Positions 10,901 through 21,398 of a stretch of DNA of 64,000 nt are shown piece after piece. A program made the position numbers and the translations under genes. Source of the stretch: Ahaetulla prasina (taxonomy: Eukaryota > Chordata > Lepidosauria > Squamata > Colubridae); NCBI RefSeq assembly GCF_028640845.1, contig NC_080541.1, positions 156,062,502 through 156,126,501 on the forward strand. The letters run 5' to 3'. The first letter of the stretch is position 1; each line of letters opens with the position of its first letter. The notes below the pieces were generated by a model. The model saw only the letters and a program-made list of their open reading frames with translations, was not told where the DNA came from and did no database searches.

Positions 10901-11716
10901 TTATTTGTTTAGCAGAGTGATGGCCTTCGGGAAAAAACTGTTCTTGTGTCTAGTTGTTCTGGTGTGCAGTGCTCTATAGCGTCGTTTTGAGGGTAGGAGT
11001 TGAAACAGTTTATGTCCAGGATGCGAGGGATCTGCAAATATTTTCACGGCCCTCTTCTTGATTCGTGCAGTATACAGGTCCTCAATGGAAGGCAGGTTGG
11101 TAGCAATTATTTTTTCTGCAGTTCTAATTATCCTCTGAAGTCTGTGTTTTTCTTGTTGGGTTGCAGAACCGAACCAGACAGTTATAGAGGTGCAAATGAC
11201 AGACTCAATAATTCCTCTGTAGAATTGGATCAGCAGCTCCTTGGGCAGTTTGAGCTTACTGAGTTGGCGCAGAAAGAACATTCTTTGTTGTCCTTTTTTA
11301 ATGATGTTTTTGATGTTAGCTGTCCATTTGAGATCTTGCGATATGATAGAACCCAGAAATTTGAAGGTTTCTACTGTTGATACTGTGTTGTCAAGTATTG
11401 TGAGAGGTGGAAGTATGGAAGGGTTTTTCCTAAAGTCTACCACCATTTCTACGGTTTTGAGTGTGTTCAGTTCCAGATTGTTTTGGTTGCACCACAAGGC
11501 TAGTCGTTCGACCTCTCGTCTATATGCGGATTCGTCATTGTCTCGAATGAGACCAATCACTGTTGTGTCATCTGCGAACTTCAGTAGCTTAACAGATGGA
11601 TCATTGGAGAAGCAGTCATTGGTATACAGAGAGAAGAGAAATGGGGAGAGCACACAGCCTTGGGGGGGCCCTGTGCTAATTGTACAGGTATTTGATGTGA
11701 TCTTGCTTAGCTTCAC
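10901..11716 (-). CDS. Reverse transcriptase C-terminal part, Rex1/L3-like LINE
   Basis: 271 residues without a stop. Visible motifs: GPPQGCVLSPFLFSLYTND near residue 18, the catalytic KFADDTT near residue 47, KFLGSIISQDLKW near 120, and the thumb/C-terminal segment with RQLSKLKLPKELL, VWFGSATQQEKHRLQRIIR and ending KAITLLNK. The family's full pol would be about 900-1000 residues with an N-terminal apurinic-type endonuclease, absent here by 5' truncation. The first ATG is not a natural start. In life the protein would nick target DNA and copy its own RNA. This copy cannot do so, but its open frame suggests recent insertion. Confidence 0.85.
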   Translation of the reverse strand: MKLSKITSNTCTISTGPPQGCVLSPFLFSLYTNDCFSNDPSVKLLKFADDTTVIGLIRDNDESAYRREVERLALWCNQNNLELNTLKTVEMVVDFRKNPSILPPLTILDNTVSTVETFKFLGSIISQDLKWTANIKNIIKKGQQRMFFLRQLSKLKLPKELLIQFYRGIIESVICTSITVWFGSATQQEKHRLQRIIRTAEKIIATNLPSIEDLYTARIKKRAVKIFADPSHPGHKLFQLLPSKRRYRALHTRTTRHKNSFFPKAITLLNK

Positions 11717-11839
11717 CTGCTGCTTCCTGTTTGTTAGGAAGCTTGTGATCTACTTACAAGTCTGTTCCGGTACCTGTAGCTGGTTTAGCTTAGTTAGAAG
11801 AATGTAGTAACTGCAGTAGTCATCTAATTGATTACTTTC

Positions 11840-12110
11840 ATTAAGATTTGGAGTGGGGAAATACATTTCTCCTAGTTATGCCAGTATCAGATCTTTCAGC
11901 AGCATTTGATATTCCCAACCATGCTAGTCTTTCTGAAAGAATTGGAGTTGTCATTCTTTGCCAGTTCTGCTCCTACTTGAGTGGGCAGTTCCAGTCAGTA
12001 GTATGGAGGAAAATACAAGTAAACCCACTGTTGCTGCAAAGTGTCCATAGGTTGTCCATAGATCCATAGGGTCCATTTGATCCTTTCCTACACCATTCTA
12101 AAAATCTAAA
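11840..12110 (+). pseudogene. Degenerate L2-like reverse transcriptase fragment
   Basis: A frame at 11848-12069 reads …VSDLSAAFDIPNHASL and …FCSYLSGQFQSVV, recognisable as the L2 segment 'DLSAAFDTIDH … WFxSYLSGRxQxV'. It is old and broken, with no flanking L2 sequence kept. Confidence 0.6.
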
Positions 12111-12191
12111 TGAAATGAACCAATGTTTGGAAGTAGGGCATCTTCAATACACTGTCACACCAGGCTGAACTGGAGATGCTAAGGAAGTCCT

Positions 12192-12577
12192 AAAACGGTT
12201 TTTATTACAGACTAAATTGACTTACAACTATTCATTTAGTGACCCTTCAAAGTTAGAACGGTACTGGAAAAAGTCATTTACAACTATTTTCCACACTTAC
12301 AAACCACTGCAGTACTTCCATTATCATGTGATCAAAATTCGCAAGCTTGGCAACTGACTTTATTTATGACAGTTGCATGTCCCAAGGTTAAGTGATCACC
12401 TTTTGCAACCGTCCAACAAACAAAGTCAATGAGGAAGCCAGCTTCACTTAAAAATGATGTTACTAACTGAACAACTGTGGTGATTCATTTAGCAACTGAA
12501 ATGTTGGAAAATGAGGCAAAACTCACTTAACAATGGAAATTTGGAGCTCAGTTGTGATTGTACATCGAGAACTACCA
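12192..12577. mobile_element. Degraded TIR DNA transposon (same family as 53793-54163)
   Basis: Shares, in opposite orientation, segments with 53793-54163: cattta(g)tgacc…ttcaaagtta, aactgactttatttatgac, cttttgcaaccg, caaaactcacttaacaa and cgagaactacc. It has no coding potential and is clearly diverged. Confidence 0.7.
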
Positions 12578-13064
12578 TATAGTGTAAGATTTTATTTATG
12601 TATTATTTCTACAATTTAGATGCCACCCAATTATACAAGTCTCTTGAAAGGTTTGCATTACTAAAAAACAGGAAAACAATAAAATAAGGATGTTTAATTG
12701 TATAGACTTCAACAGAGGGTAGCCAGGCTATTAACAATTTTTTGAACATCATCAGAGTAGAAGCAATATGGATCTCAGCGGAAGTACAGCTAAAAAGTCT
12801 TGATGCATTTTAACAGAGACAATTTTTGGGTGACTGTTCTATTGTTTTTATATTTTATTTTACATCTATTTTACATATATCTACAATGCTCAGAATCTTT
12901 GGATTAGAGATTATAAAATAACTGTAATAAATAATCTAAAAAATATCATGCAATCCTTTTAGTGTAAAGCTATTTAACAAGCCAGGATCATAAATCACTG
13001 TTTGATTCCAGCTTGTTTCAGAAAATTATAATATTAACAACAAAGCTGATCGCAGATCTCTTTC
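12578..13064. other. No recognisable feature
   Basis: AT-rich unassigned DNA before a hAT MITE. Confidence 0.4.
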
Positions 13065-13072
13065 CTCCAGGT

Positions 13073-13224
13073 CAGTGGTGGTTTGCCCCCAGTTCAGACC
13101 GGTTTGCAAGAAGCAATAGTGAAACTGGCAGGAGGCTCCGCCCACTGACCCAGATGTCATCAGGAAGTTTCTGCATGTGCAGTCTCTTTGAACCCGTAGT
13201 AAAGATAAGTAGAACCCACCTCTG
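13073..13224. mobile_element. hAT MITE, family N1, 152 bp
   Basis: Ends cagtggtggtttgccccc and agaacccacctctg. Perfect 8-bp TSD ctccaggt (13065-13072, 13225-13232). It has the GC-rich aggctccgcccac core shared with the 5704 and 54459 copies. Confidence 0.9.
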
Positions 13225-13232
13225 CTCCAGGT

Positions 13233-13920
13233 GTACTATAGCAGCCATTGGGTAGGGAAAATAGACAGTGCTAAGCTTGAATTGGAATAATCATGGTTTA
13301 TTGACTGAATTTCAATTGTCCAGATTCACTATACATATAAGGGTCCCTGCTTTACTAGGGCTTCCCCAAAAATCTAAACTTAGATGCACAATATTAAAAT
13401 ACAGTTTAGCATTAAATCCTAGTATTTCCACTCATTTGAAATAAAGTGGTTAATATCTTTTCACATCAGCTATATAGATCAGTATTAAAATCAGGTTGTT
13501 TGCCTGATTTCTTTGAACAGAAAACTGTTTATTACAGATGTCACAGTTATAACTCCCATGACATTGCATTTATTCTGCAATGGTTTTAATCATGTGACAG
13601 CCTGTTTCTGTTACTCATAGAATAAGATCATTTAAAATATTTTTCAACATGTGTTAGATTGTCATTACTGCAGAGAAGACTGTTTTGCATAATGTTTTTA
13701 ATGTCAACTCACTTAAAATGAACTGCCCATCTTTTCCTATTCATAATAAGCTATCAATTAAAATGATTAGGATATAAAACATTTTCAGCCCACCAGTGGA
13801 GGCTAAATGGAAGACAATAATCTTACTGTGAGAAAAATTACTATAATTATAAAGAGTTATAAGAGATAACCAAACAGTCAAAACAGTCAACTCTTTTATA
13901 GCCTTCCCTCCTGGCCTTCA
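13233..13920. other. No recognisable feature
   Basis: AT-rich. Its 3' part (after about 13860) could belong to the 5' UTR of the family B LINE that follows. Confidence 0.35.
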
Positions 13921-14253
13921 GAAACTTTTCAAGCATCTTCACTTCATCTTCACTTCAGAGCATACTGATTTCCTTTGACATAACCAGCAATCCTTCCATC
14001 CCTGGCTGACACTGACAAAGGGAACAAAACATAACGAACCAGAGAACACCTGGACCCCACCTTCTCCCCCACCCCAAGAGGTGAAAGCACCCATTTTGAA
14101 CAATCCATACCAGTAATAAGTGATAAAGAGTAAGACCCACAATTCCACCCAACCATCGTCCCAAACTAGGTACGCACACCCCTTACTTCCTCAATACCAA
14201 CCACTACTGACCTCAAATGCAAACTAATAAACACAAGAAGCATAGTAAACAAA

Positions 14254-14628
14254 ATGCCCGAACAACTCCTCTTATTAAATACTGCTACATTTGACATCAT
14301 ATTTGTGTGTGAAACATGGCTAAATGCATCCCTCCCTGACTCCATTATCACAGTAAGAGACTATCACGTTTACGGGTCTGAACGCAAAACCCGCAGAGGG
14401 GGTGGAGTAGCTATCTTCTACAAAAAGTCATTAAACCTAAAAAATATTCAAATTGCACATGAACTCGTTCTTCTGGAAACTATAGTCTGTGAACTGTCCT
14501 TAAACACCACTCTTCGCTTCTTACCATGTTACAGAGCACCTGACTACGATATCGCACATGCAAACAAGCTAACTTCACTACTAAACATGGGCAGCCTCCT
14601 GCCCATACCCTCTCATCTTTCTTGGTGA
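14254..14628 (+). pseudogene. Endonuclease domain fragment, family B LINE
   Basis: 124-residue open stretch with CETWLNASLPDS, then SERKTRRGGGVAIFYKKS, typical of the apurinic-like endonuclease of Jockey/CR1-type LINEs. The frame breaks before the GDLN motif. The real ORF would start further upstream, so the first ATG here is an internal methionine. The enzyme would nick target DNA; this copy is dead. Confidence 0.75.
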
Positions 14629-14838
14629 CCTCAACCTACCTCTTATTAATTGGACAATAAATGAATATACAACTGAACCCATCCATACAACCTATACAAT
14701 GCTGTTACAAATCTAGGTCTGGATCAACTAGTAACTAAAAACACTAGATTCAACAACTGCCTTGACCTCATCTTCTGCAATAGCTTAAACTCAATTTATG
14801 GACTACAAATACAAATAACAAATAACAGTGACCACAGC

Positions 14839-15159
14839 ATGATTGACTTTTGTCTCAATATATACCCTTACAAAAATCATCAAAGTAATGGGACACCCAA
14901 CTACAATTTCAAAAAAACCAACTATGATCTGATAGACTTCGACCTCTCATCTCTTGGTTGGCAAATTCTGTTCTCTGGCTGTAACACTGCCGAAGATCAT
15001 TATAACATTTTCTTGCTCAAAATCAATAGAGTTATTAAACTATATGTATCACAAATCACCACCAAAACCAGAAAAAAACAAATTACCCATATCAATAAGA
15101 ACGCTCCAATCAAAAAAAAAGTCCCTCTGATAAAAAAACAAAACTGGCTCTGTAGCTAA
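14839..15159 (+). pseudogene. Endonuclease-RT linker fragment, family B LINE
   Basis: 106 residues beginning at the end of the endonuclease (NSDHSMIDFCLN lies across the start) and running into the basic linker (KTRKKQITHIN). It ends at a stop where the frame is lost. Confidence 0.6.
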
Positions 15160-15737
15160 CTTTAAAAACCACTACAAAAATATATGCCACCAAATAAAGA
15201 CTGAATGAACCAATTACAACATCAAACAAGAAGAAAACCTTCTGCACACGAAATCCAACTGCACCTTCTATAATTTTGTAAAAAACAAACTTAAAGACTC
15301 AAGATCCATCCCACCCCTAAAAGGACATAATGGTAAAGAATGCAATGATGAAGTAATTAAAGCAAACCTTTTAACACATTCTTCAGTTCAGTCTTTGTAA
15401 ACAGAAATGGCTCATGCTCAACATTCCCTAGTTGTACCACTAATAACTGCAACAATCTAACACAAATAGATTTCACAGAAGATAACATTGTAAAGGCACT
15501 ATGCAGATTAAAACCATCTCTATCTATCGGACCTGATTGACTATGTGCATACTTCTTTAAAAGCTTTCCACTGCTATAGCAGAACCCCTAAGCATAATCT
15601 TTGAAAAATTCTTCAGGACCAGCTCCCTAATCAACCTATGGTCACTAGCCACGGTCATCCCTATCTTCAAAAAATGAGAGCCCAGACTAGTTGAAAATTA
15701 CAGACCAATCTCTTTATGCTGTGTCACCTGCAAAGTT

Positions 15738-16895
15738 ATGGAATCAATCATTAACCAATCCATTACCCTCCACCTAGAAATAAACAACCGACTCTCTAAT
15801 AAGCAATTTGGTTTCAGAAAAAAATTATCCTGTAATCTACAACTTCTACACTGCAAAAACATATGGTTCTCCTCCTATCTCTCCGATCAGTCGCAGACGG
15901 TGTTGACAGGGGGGCAGAGGTCGGCTCCGAGGTGCCTCACTTGTGGGGTGCCGCAGGGGTCGATTCTCTCGCCCCTTCTGTTCAACATCTATATGAAGCC
16001 GCTGGGTGAGATCATCAGTGGTTTCGGTGTGAGGTACCAGCTGTACGCTGATGACACCCAGCTGTACTTTTCCACACCGGACCACCCCAATGAAGCTATC
16101 GAAGTGCTGTCCCGGTGTTTGGAAGCCGTACGGGTCTGGATGGGGAGAAACAGGCTCAAGCTCAATCCCTCCAAGACAGAGTGGCTGTGGATGCCGGCAT
16201 CCCGGTACAGTCAGCTGAGTCCACGGCTGACTGTTGGGGGCGAGTCATTGGCCCCGATGGAGAGGGTGCGCAACTTGGGTGTCCTCCTGGATGAACGGCT
16301 GTCTTTTGAAGATCACTTGACGGCCGTCTCCAGGAGAGCTTTCCACCAGGTTCGCCTGGTGCGCCAGTTGCGCCCCTTTCTAGACCGGGATGCCCTATGC
16401 ACGGTCACTCACGCCCTCGTGACGTCTCGCCTGGATTACTGCAATGCTCTCTACATGGGGCTCCCCTTGAAGGGCATCCGGAGGCTGCAGTTAGTCCAGA
16501 ATGCGGCTGCGCGGGTGATAGAGGGAGCCCCTCGTGGCTCCCGTATGACACCTATCCTGCGCAGACTGCACTGGCTACCTGTGGCCTTCCGGGTGCGCTT
16601 CAAGGTCTTGGTAACCACCTTTAAAGCACTCCATGGCATAGGGCCGGGTTACTTACGGGACCGCCTACTGCTACCGAATACCTCTCACCGACCCGTGCAC
16701 TCTCACAGAGAGGGACTCCTCAGGGTGCCGTCAGCGAGGCAGTGTCGTCTGGCGACGCCCAGGGGAAGAGCCTTCTCTGTGGGGGCTCCCACCCTCTGGA
16801 ACGAACTACCCCCAGGACTTCGTCAACTTCCGGACCTCCGAACCTTCCGTCGCGAGCTTAAAACACACTTATTCATCTGCGCAGGACTGGATTAG
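15738..16895 (+). CDS. Chance in-frame fusion of family B RT and L2 RT fragments
   Basis: A 385-residue open frame. Residues 1-42 (ending LQLLHCKNIW) are family B. The rest is L2 reverse transcriptase: WFSSYLS, GVPQGSILSPLLFNIYM near 69, the catalytic YADDTQLYF near 102, then RLDYCNALYMGLPLK, the HWLP motif and the C-terminal FRRELKTHLFICAGLD, matching the L2 copies at 42812 and 26470. The L2 part is intact from RT motif 3 to its natural stop and is GC-rich relative to its surroundings. The fusion results from the L2 insertion falling in frame. No promoter or intact endonuclease exists, so function is unlikely. Confidence 0.85.
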   Translation: MESIINQSITLHLEINNRLSNKQFGFRKKLSCNLQLLHCKNIWFSSYLSDQSQTVLTGGQRSAPRCLTCGVPQGSILSPLLFNIYMKPLGEIISGFGVRYQLYADDTQLYFSTPDHPNEAIEVLSRCLEAVRVWMGRNRLKLNPSKTEWLWMPASRYSQLSPRLTVGGESLAPMERVRNLGVLLDERLSFEDHLTAVSRRAFHQVRLVRQLRPFLDRDALCTVTHALVTSRLDYCNALYMGLPLKGIRRLQLVQNAAARVIEGAPRGSRMTPILRRLHWLPVAFRVRFKVLVTTFKALHGIGPGYLRDRLLLPNTSHRPVHSHREGLLRVPSARQCRLATPRGRAFSVGAPTLWNELPPGLRQLPDLRTFRRELKTHLFICAGLD

Positions 16896-17063
16896 ATTTT
16901 AAATTTATTGGTTTTAAATGGGTTTTATTATTTATACTGTTTTTAATAATTCGGCCTTGTAGAATAAGTTTTTTAATTGTTATTTTAATCTGTATTTATA
17001 TGTTTTTATTTGCCTGTGAACCGCCCTGAGTCCTTCGGGAGATAGGGCGGTATATAAATGTGA

Positions 17064-17126
<63 letters not shown>

Positions 17127-17128
17127 AT
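15866..17128 (+). mobile_element. L2 LINE, 5'-truncated, inserted in family B
   Basis: Begins at the WFSSYLSD codons and ends with the 3' UTR motif aaccgccctgagtcc (about 17020), ggcggtatataaat and a 64-bp (AAAT)n tail (17065-17128). Family B sequence (aaaacatatgg) stops at 15865 and resumes at ctcgatcagggcaaag at 17129. The uninterrupted site is visible in the inverted copy at 42600-42670. Confidence 0.95.
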
Positions 17129-18380
17129 CTCGATCAGGGCAAAGCAATAGATGTAATTTACATAGACTTGTGTAAAGCTTTTGATTCAGTGGTACATGAC
17201 AAACTACTTCTAAAACTAAAATCCTATGGCATCCCCGGACCCCTACATAAATGGATAGTTGTGTTCCTGTCAAACAGACAACAAGTGGTCAAAATTAGGA
17301 GCATCCTATCAAATCCTGCACCTGTAAATAGTGGTGTCCCCCAAGGCAGCGTTCTAGGACCAACATTCTTCATACTATATATAAATGACATATGCGATCA
17401 TATTATAAGCAACTGCGTTCTCTTCACCGATGATATAAAATTATTTAACACCACCGACAATGCTGCTACCCTTTAAAAAGACCTTGACTTTGTGTCGGAA
17501 TGGTCAAACAATTGGCAACCCCAAATCTCAACCAACAATTGCTCTGCCTTACACATTGGCAAAAAGAATCAGAACACAAAATACAAGCTGTGTGGACATG
17601 ACCTTGTAGATGACTCTCACTCTGTCAAAGACCTTGGAGTACTCATATCTAATGATCTAAGTGCCAAATCCCACTGTAACAACATCCCCAAAAAGGCATT
17701 AAGAGTTGTAAACCTAATCTTGAGTAGCTTCTTCTCCAGTAAGATTACACTACTAACCAGAGCATACAAAACATTTGTTAGACCAATTCTTGAATGCAGC
17801 TCATCTGTCTGGAACCCACACTGCATATTGGATATGTCCATACAATTGAACACATCCAGAAATATTTCACAAGAAGAGTCCTCCACTCCTCTGCTCACAA
17901 CAAAATACCTTATGCAACCAGACTTGAAATTCTGGACTTAGAAAACTTAGAACTACACCATCTTCGGTATGACCTAACGCAGCTCATAAAAGTATCTGCT
18001 ACAATGTCCTACCTGTCAATGACTACTTCAGCTTCAACCACAACAATACACGACCACATAATAGATACAAACTTAAAATGAACCGTTTCAAACTCGATTG
18101 CAGAAAATATGTCCTTAGAAACAGAGTGCTCAATGCCTGAAATATACTATCTGACTCTGTGGTATCATCCCAAAACCCCCAAAATTTTAACCTAAGACTG
18201 TCTGCTGTTGACCTCACCCCATTCCTAAGAGGTCTGTAAGGGACGTGCATAAGTGTACCAGCATGCCTACCATCCCTCTCCTAATGTTTCCTCTACTTGT
18301 ATCTATTTTATGTATTCAATTCATGCTTATAATTATATAAATTACCTAATATGTTCTTGACAAATAAATAAATAAATAAA
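17129..18380 (+). mobile_element. Family B LINE, 3' part
   Basis: Continues the RT after the L2: the CKAFDSVVHDKLL region, GVPQGSVLGPTFF, a TDDIKLF catalytic motif (FADD in other copies), the C-terminal WNPH and QKYFTRR region, then a 3' UTR with gcatgcctaccatccctctc and a (AAAT)n tail after ttcttgacaaataaa. A 2-bp insertion near 17835 is shared with the inverted copy at 41159. Confidence 0.9.
17168..17941 (+). pseudogene. RT palm/thumb fragments, family B LINE
   Basis: Two adjoining open stretches (17168-17476 and 17492-17941) separated by a stop (ctttaaaaag). Motifs: LCKAFDSVVHDKLLLKLKSYG, SGVPQGSVLGP, CVLFTDDIKLF (the usual FADD reads TDD here, so the first aspartate pair is kept but F-A is changed), SALHIGKKN, VKDLGVLIS, PILECSSSVWNPH. 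The frame then shifts, and the QKYFTRR end continues in the 17794-18081 frame. Confidence 0.8.
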
Positions 18381-18720
18381 AATAAAGGTGCCACCGTTTC
18401 TTGGCATCTTGAGGAAGGGTAAATATCTCTCTAGGTGCCAAGAGGTGAGACAAAATGGGAGCTTCTAACAATAGGCAATCACTTCATGTGAAACATATGT
18501 TCACAAAGAAGACATATATAAGTACAATGGCCATATTTTCTTGGGGGGAAAAAAACAAAGGACAAATCTGAAAAAGAGGAAAAATTGAAAGAGGTTCATA
18601 AGGATTTAAAAATGTTTATTTTACAACGGAAAATTCAACAACTTGAGGAAAACACGTAATAAAAATATTTAAAATCAAACAATATATGTAAATTTATTTT
18701 AGAAGACATTTAATTTCCAT
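18381..18720 (+). other. Non-LINE flank shared with an inverted copy
   Basis: About 335 bp directly after the family B tail, starting ggtgccaccgtttcttggca. It occurs almost unchanged in reverse complement at 40818-41158, again next to a family B tail. The copy carries a ~9-bp insertion. It has no coding potential. See the finding on inverted duplication. Confidence 0.85.
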
Positions 18721-19629
18721 ATTTTTCCATATGTGAAGACTGTGCATTAGATGGTATTATTACATTTGTACAGTAAAAATTAAGTGACCAAATTAAAGAT
18801 AATCTGCAGTGAAAATAAGAAACAAAGGAAACAATTTCCATATGAAAGCATAAAGTGGCTTTAGTAATTGATATTTTATAATATGTTAAGAGGAAAAAAA
18901 TAATTTAAAAATTGTAATTTTTCATGGAAACATGGATGAATATTTTTTGAATAAAATGTTACATCATGGACAGCATCATTATCTCATCACAGCAAATCAT
19001 GAAATAGATACAGACATAAATATATAGATATAACTAGAAAGAAATATCAGGTTTTTATGTATTTGGACAAACATTTGGAGTCCCATAGATTTTTAACTAA
19101 ATGCATGATCAACATGTTGATTTTAGAAAAATAAAAAAGCAATGTGCTTTGAAAATGAAAATTTCTTCAGGACTAGATAATAAGAAATCGTAGACTAGAT
19201 TTGCTTTAGAGTATTCCTGTTAGACTCATAATGACACTGAACTATGCTTGGCATATTGGCAATGGTTAACACTGATGCTATTTTTGAATAGCATTTCAAA
19301 AAGTTGATTTTCTATTCCTGGGCTCTAATAAATAATTTCATGGGTCTCGATCAGCATGTTTCTCATGTCCTAAATTTGTCATGTACAGAACGCCCTGTCC
19401 TGACAACCAATTTCATGAGCAATCTCAGATTTTCTTACGCACACTTTTTTTCTGTCAAAAGTACTTTTGCTATCAAAAGTAAAGGCAGCTGAAAATAAAC
19501 AATACTACTAGCCAAAAATATTAATGTTTGGAAAAAAAATCTACATTAAGCAGATATATTTCCCAAGCTAGCACGTACACTCCACTTTATTGGCTGAAAA
19601 AAAGAAATGAATAAGCAGAGTACAAATAT
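18721..19629. other. No recognisable feature
   Basis: About 900 bp of AT-rich DNA without a recognised repeat or gene. Confidence 0.4.
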
Positions 19630-19950
19630 AGTCTTATTTTATTTTATTTATTTATTTATTTATTTTGTCACAACAATATATGTAAGTATCATACAAAAAG
19701 ATTATAAGTATATAAACATATATATGAGTAAATATTGGGAGGTTTAAGCATATATATATATAGGAAGAAGAAAAGAAAAACAATAGGACAGGAACGGTAG
19801 GCACGTTTGTGCGCTTATGCACGCCCCTTATGGTCCTCTTAGGAATGGGGTAAGGTCAATAGTAGAAAGTTTTTGGTTAAAGCTTTTAGGATTATGGGAA
19901 GAGACCATAGAGTCAGGTAAAGTATTCCAAGCACTGATGATTCTGTTACA
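19630..19950 (-). mobile_element. Family B LINE, 3' end (segment 1 of 3)
   Basis: In reverse complement it carries the C-terminal codons (…NPKSFNQKLSTIDLTPFLRG in the closest copy at 51110), the cgttcctgtcctattg 3' UTR motif and an AAAT tail at the left. It breaks at ctgttaca (19950), where a Rex1-like element begins. It continues at 22064. Confidence 0.9.
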
Positions 19951-19995
19951 TCATATGTCAGCTTCTGTGAAGACCTATGTGTACCTACAAGGAAC

Positions 19996-20631
19996 TTGCG
20001 AATACACAGTAATAACAAACCTTGGTTTACACCTAAACTTAAGCAGCTACGACATTCCAAAGAGGAAGCCTACAGAAAAGGTGATAAAATGCTGTACAAT
20101 CAGGCCAGAAATGCACTAACAAGGGAGATAAGAGCAGCAAAAAGAAGCTACTCTGAAAAGCTAAAGAATCAATTCTCAGCAAATGAACCAGCAAACATGT
20201 GGAAAACTCTTAAAAATATCACCGGCTATAGCAAACCTCCTTCCCAGGCTGAAGGTAATCAACAACTGGCAGATGACCTGAATGAGTTTTACTGCAGGTT
20301 TGAAAGGAAACTACAGCCACCTATCTCCACAACCCCCATCTCAGACACACCAACAACAGCCAAGCCTCCTACAACTGACCCCATTTCATTGGGTTCACAA
20401 CCCCTAGTGATCACAGAAAAGGAAGTGCAGGACCTATTTCACAGACAAAAGCCAGGAAAAGCTCCAGGCCCAGACAAGTTAACTCCTTCTTGCTTAAAAG
20501 TCTGTGCTGACCAATTGGCCCCCATCTTCACCCATATTTTCAATAAATCACTAGAGATGTGCTATGTTCCTTCTTGCTTCAAACGCTCTACCATCATCCC
20601 AGTGCCAAGAAGCCCACCATCAAGGAACTGA
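19996..20631 (+). pseudogene. RT N-terminal region, Rex1/L3-like LINE
   Basis: 211 open codons: NKPWFTPKLKQLRHSKEEAY near the start (post-endonuclease linker), FYCRFERKLQPP, then RQKPGKAPGPDKLTPSCLK (RT motif 0-1) and SCFKRSTIIPVP. A one-base loss near 20610 moves the frame into the next segment. The endonuclease is absent. Confidence 0.85.
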
Positions 20632-21311
20632 ATGACTACAGACCAGTTGCTCTAACATCTGTAGTCATGAAAACCTTTGAAAGGCTAGTGCTTTCCTACC
20701 TGAAAACCATCACGAATCCGCTTTTAGACCCCTTGCAATTTGCATACCGAGCAAATAGATCAACAGATGATGCTGTTAATATGGCTCTGCACTACATCCT
20801 ACAACATCTTGAGTCTCCAAAGACCTATGCAAGGATCCTTTTTGTAGACTTTAGTTCAGCATTCAATACCATCATTCCAGACATTCTTCTAACTAAGCTA
20901 AACCAGCTACAGGTACCGGAACAGACTTGTAAGTGGATCACAAGCTTCCTAACAAACAGGAAGCAGCAGGTGAAGCTAAGCAAGATCACATCAAATACCT
21001 GTACAATTAGCACAGGGCCCCCAAGGCTGTGTGCTCTCCCACTTCTCTTCTCTCTGTATACCAATGACTGCATCTCCAATGATCCATTTGTTAAGCTACT
21101 GAAGTTCGCAGATGACACAACAGTGATTGGTCTCATTCGAGACAATGACGAATCCGCATATAGACGAGAGGTCGAGCGACTAGCCTTGTGGTGCAACCAA
21201 AACAATCTGGAACTGAACACACTCAAAACCGTAGAAATGGTGGTAGACTTTAGGAAAACCCTTCCATACTTCCACCTCTCACAATACTTGACAACACAGT
21301 ATCAACAGTAG
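20559..21311 (+). pseudogene. RT fingers/palm region, Rex1/L3-like LINE
   Basis: Continues the previous segment: LNDYRPVALTSVVMKTFERLV, the catalytic VDFSSAFNTIIP near residue 97, and KFADDTTVIGLIRDNDES near 188. A small indel alters the conserved GPPQGCVLSP to GPPRLCALP without a stop, and a second indel after VVDFRK ends the frame. The 10901-11716 copy keeps both places intact. Confidence 0.85.
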
Positions 21312-21398
21312 AAACCTTCAAATTTCTGGGTTCTATCATATCGCAAGATCTCAAATGGACAGCTAACATCAAAACATCATTAAAAAGGACAACAAAGA

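Larger units (their letters stand above)
10605..11806 (-). mobile_element. Rex1/L3-like LINE, 5'-truncated
   Basis: Nearly identical, in reverse, to 20890-22063. It has the terminal reverse transcriptase region, a 3' UTR with the caattgtgttgtaaatgttg and ccttgtgtgtccaatcacac motifs, and an (ATTCT)n tail. It is truncated 5' inside the fingers/palm region. Rex1/Babar versus CR1-L3 naming is uncertain. Confidence 0.85.
13930..15865 (+). mobile_element. Family B LINE, 5' part (endonuclease and start of RT)
   Basis: A near-complete but frameshifted pol belonging to the CR1/Jockey supergroup. In order: an NTRSIVNK segment at about 14230, CETWL at about 14305, the RRGGGVAIFYK motif at about 14395, a GDLNLPLINW segment at about 14625, and SDHSM at about 14828, all apurinic-endonuclease landmarks. 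Then come an RT linker and the NYRPISLC-like motif at about 15700. An L2 interrupts it at 15866 and the copy resumes at 17129. I could not assign a named family. Confidence 0.8.

Noticed and set aside
11241..11807. 188-codon plus-strand frame
   Set aside because: Antisense shadow of the Rex1/L3-like RT; the same antisense frame recurs at 20825-21226 opposite the other copy.
14254..14628. Host exonuclease/phosphatase-family gene
   Set aside because: The motifs are those of a LINE endonuclease and the frame runs, via frameshifts, into a LINE reverse transcriptase.
18381..18460. Possible microRNA-like hairpin around cttggcatct / aggtgccaagag
   Set aside because: The stem is short and bulged; copied intact in the inverted duplicate only because the whole block is copied.
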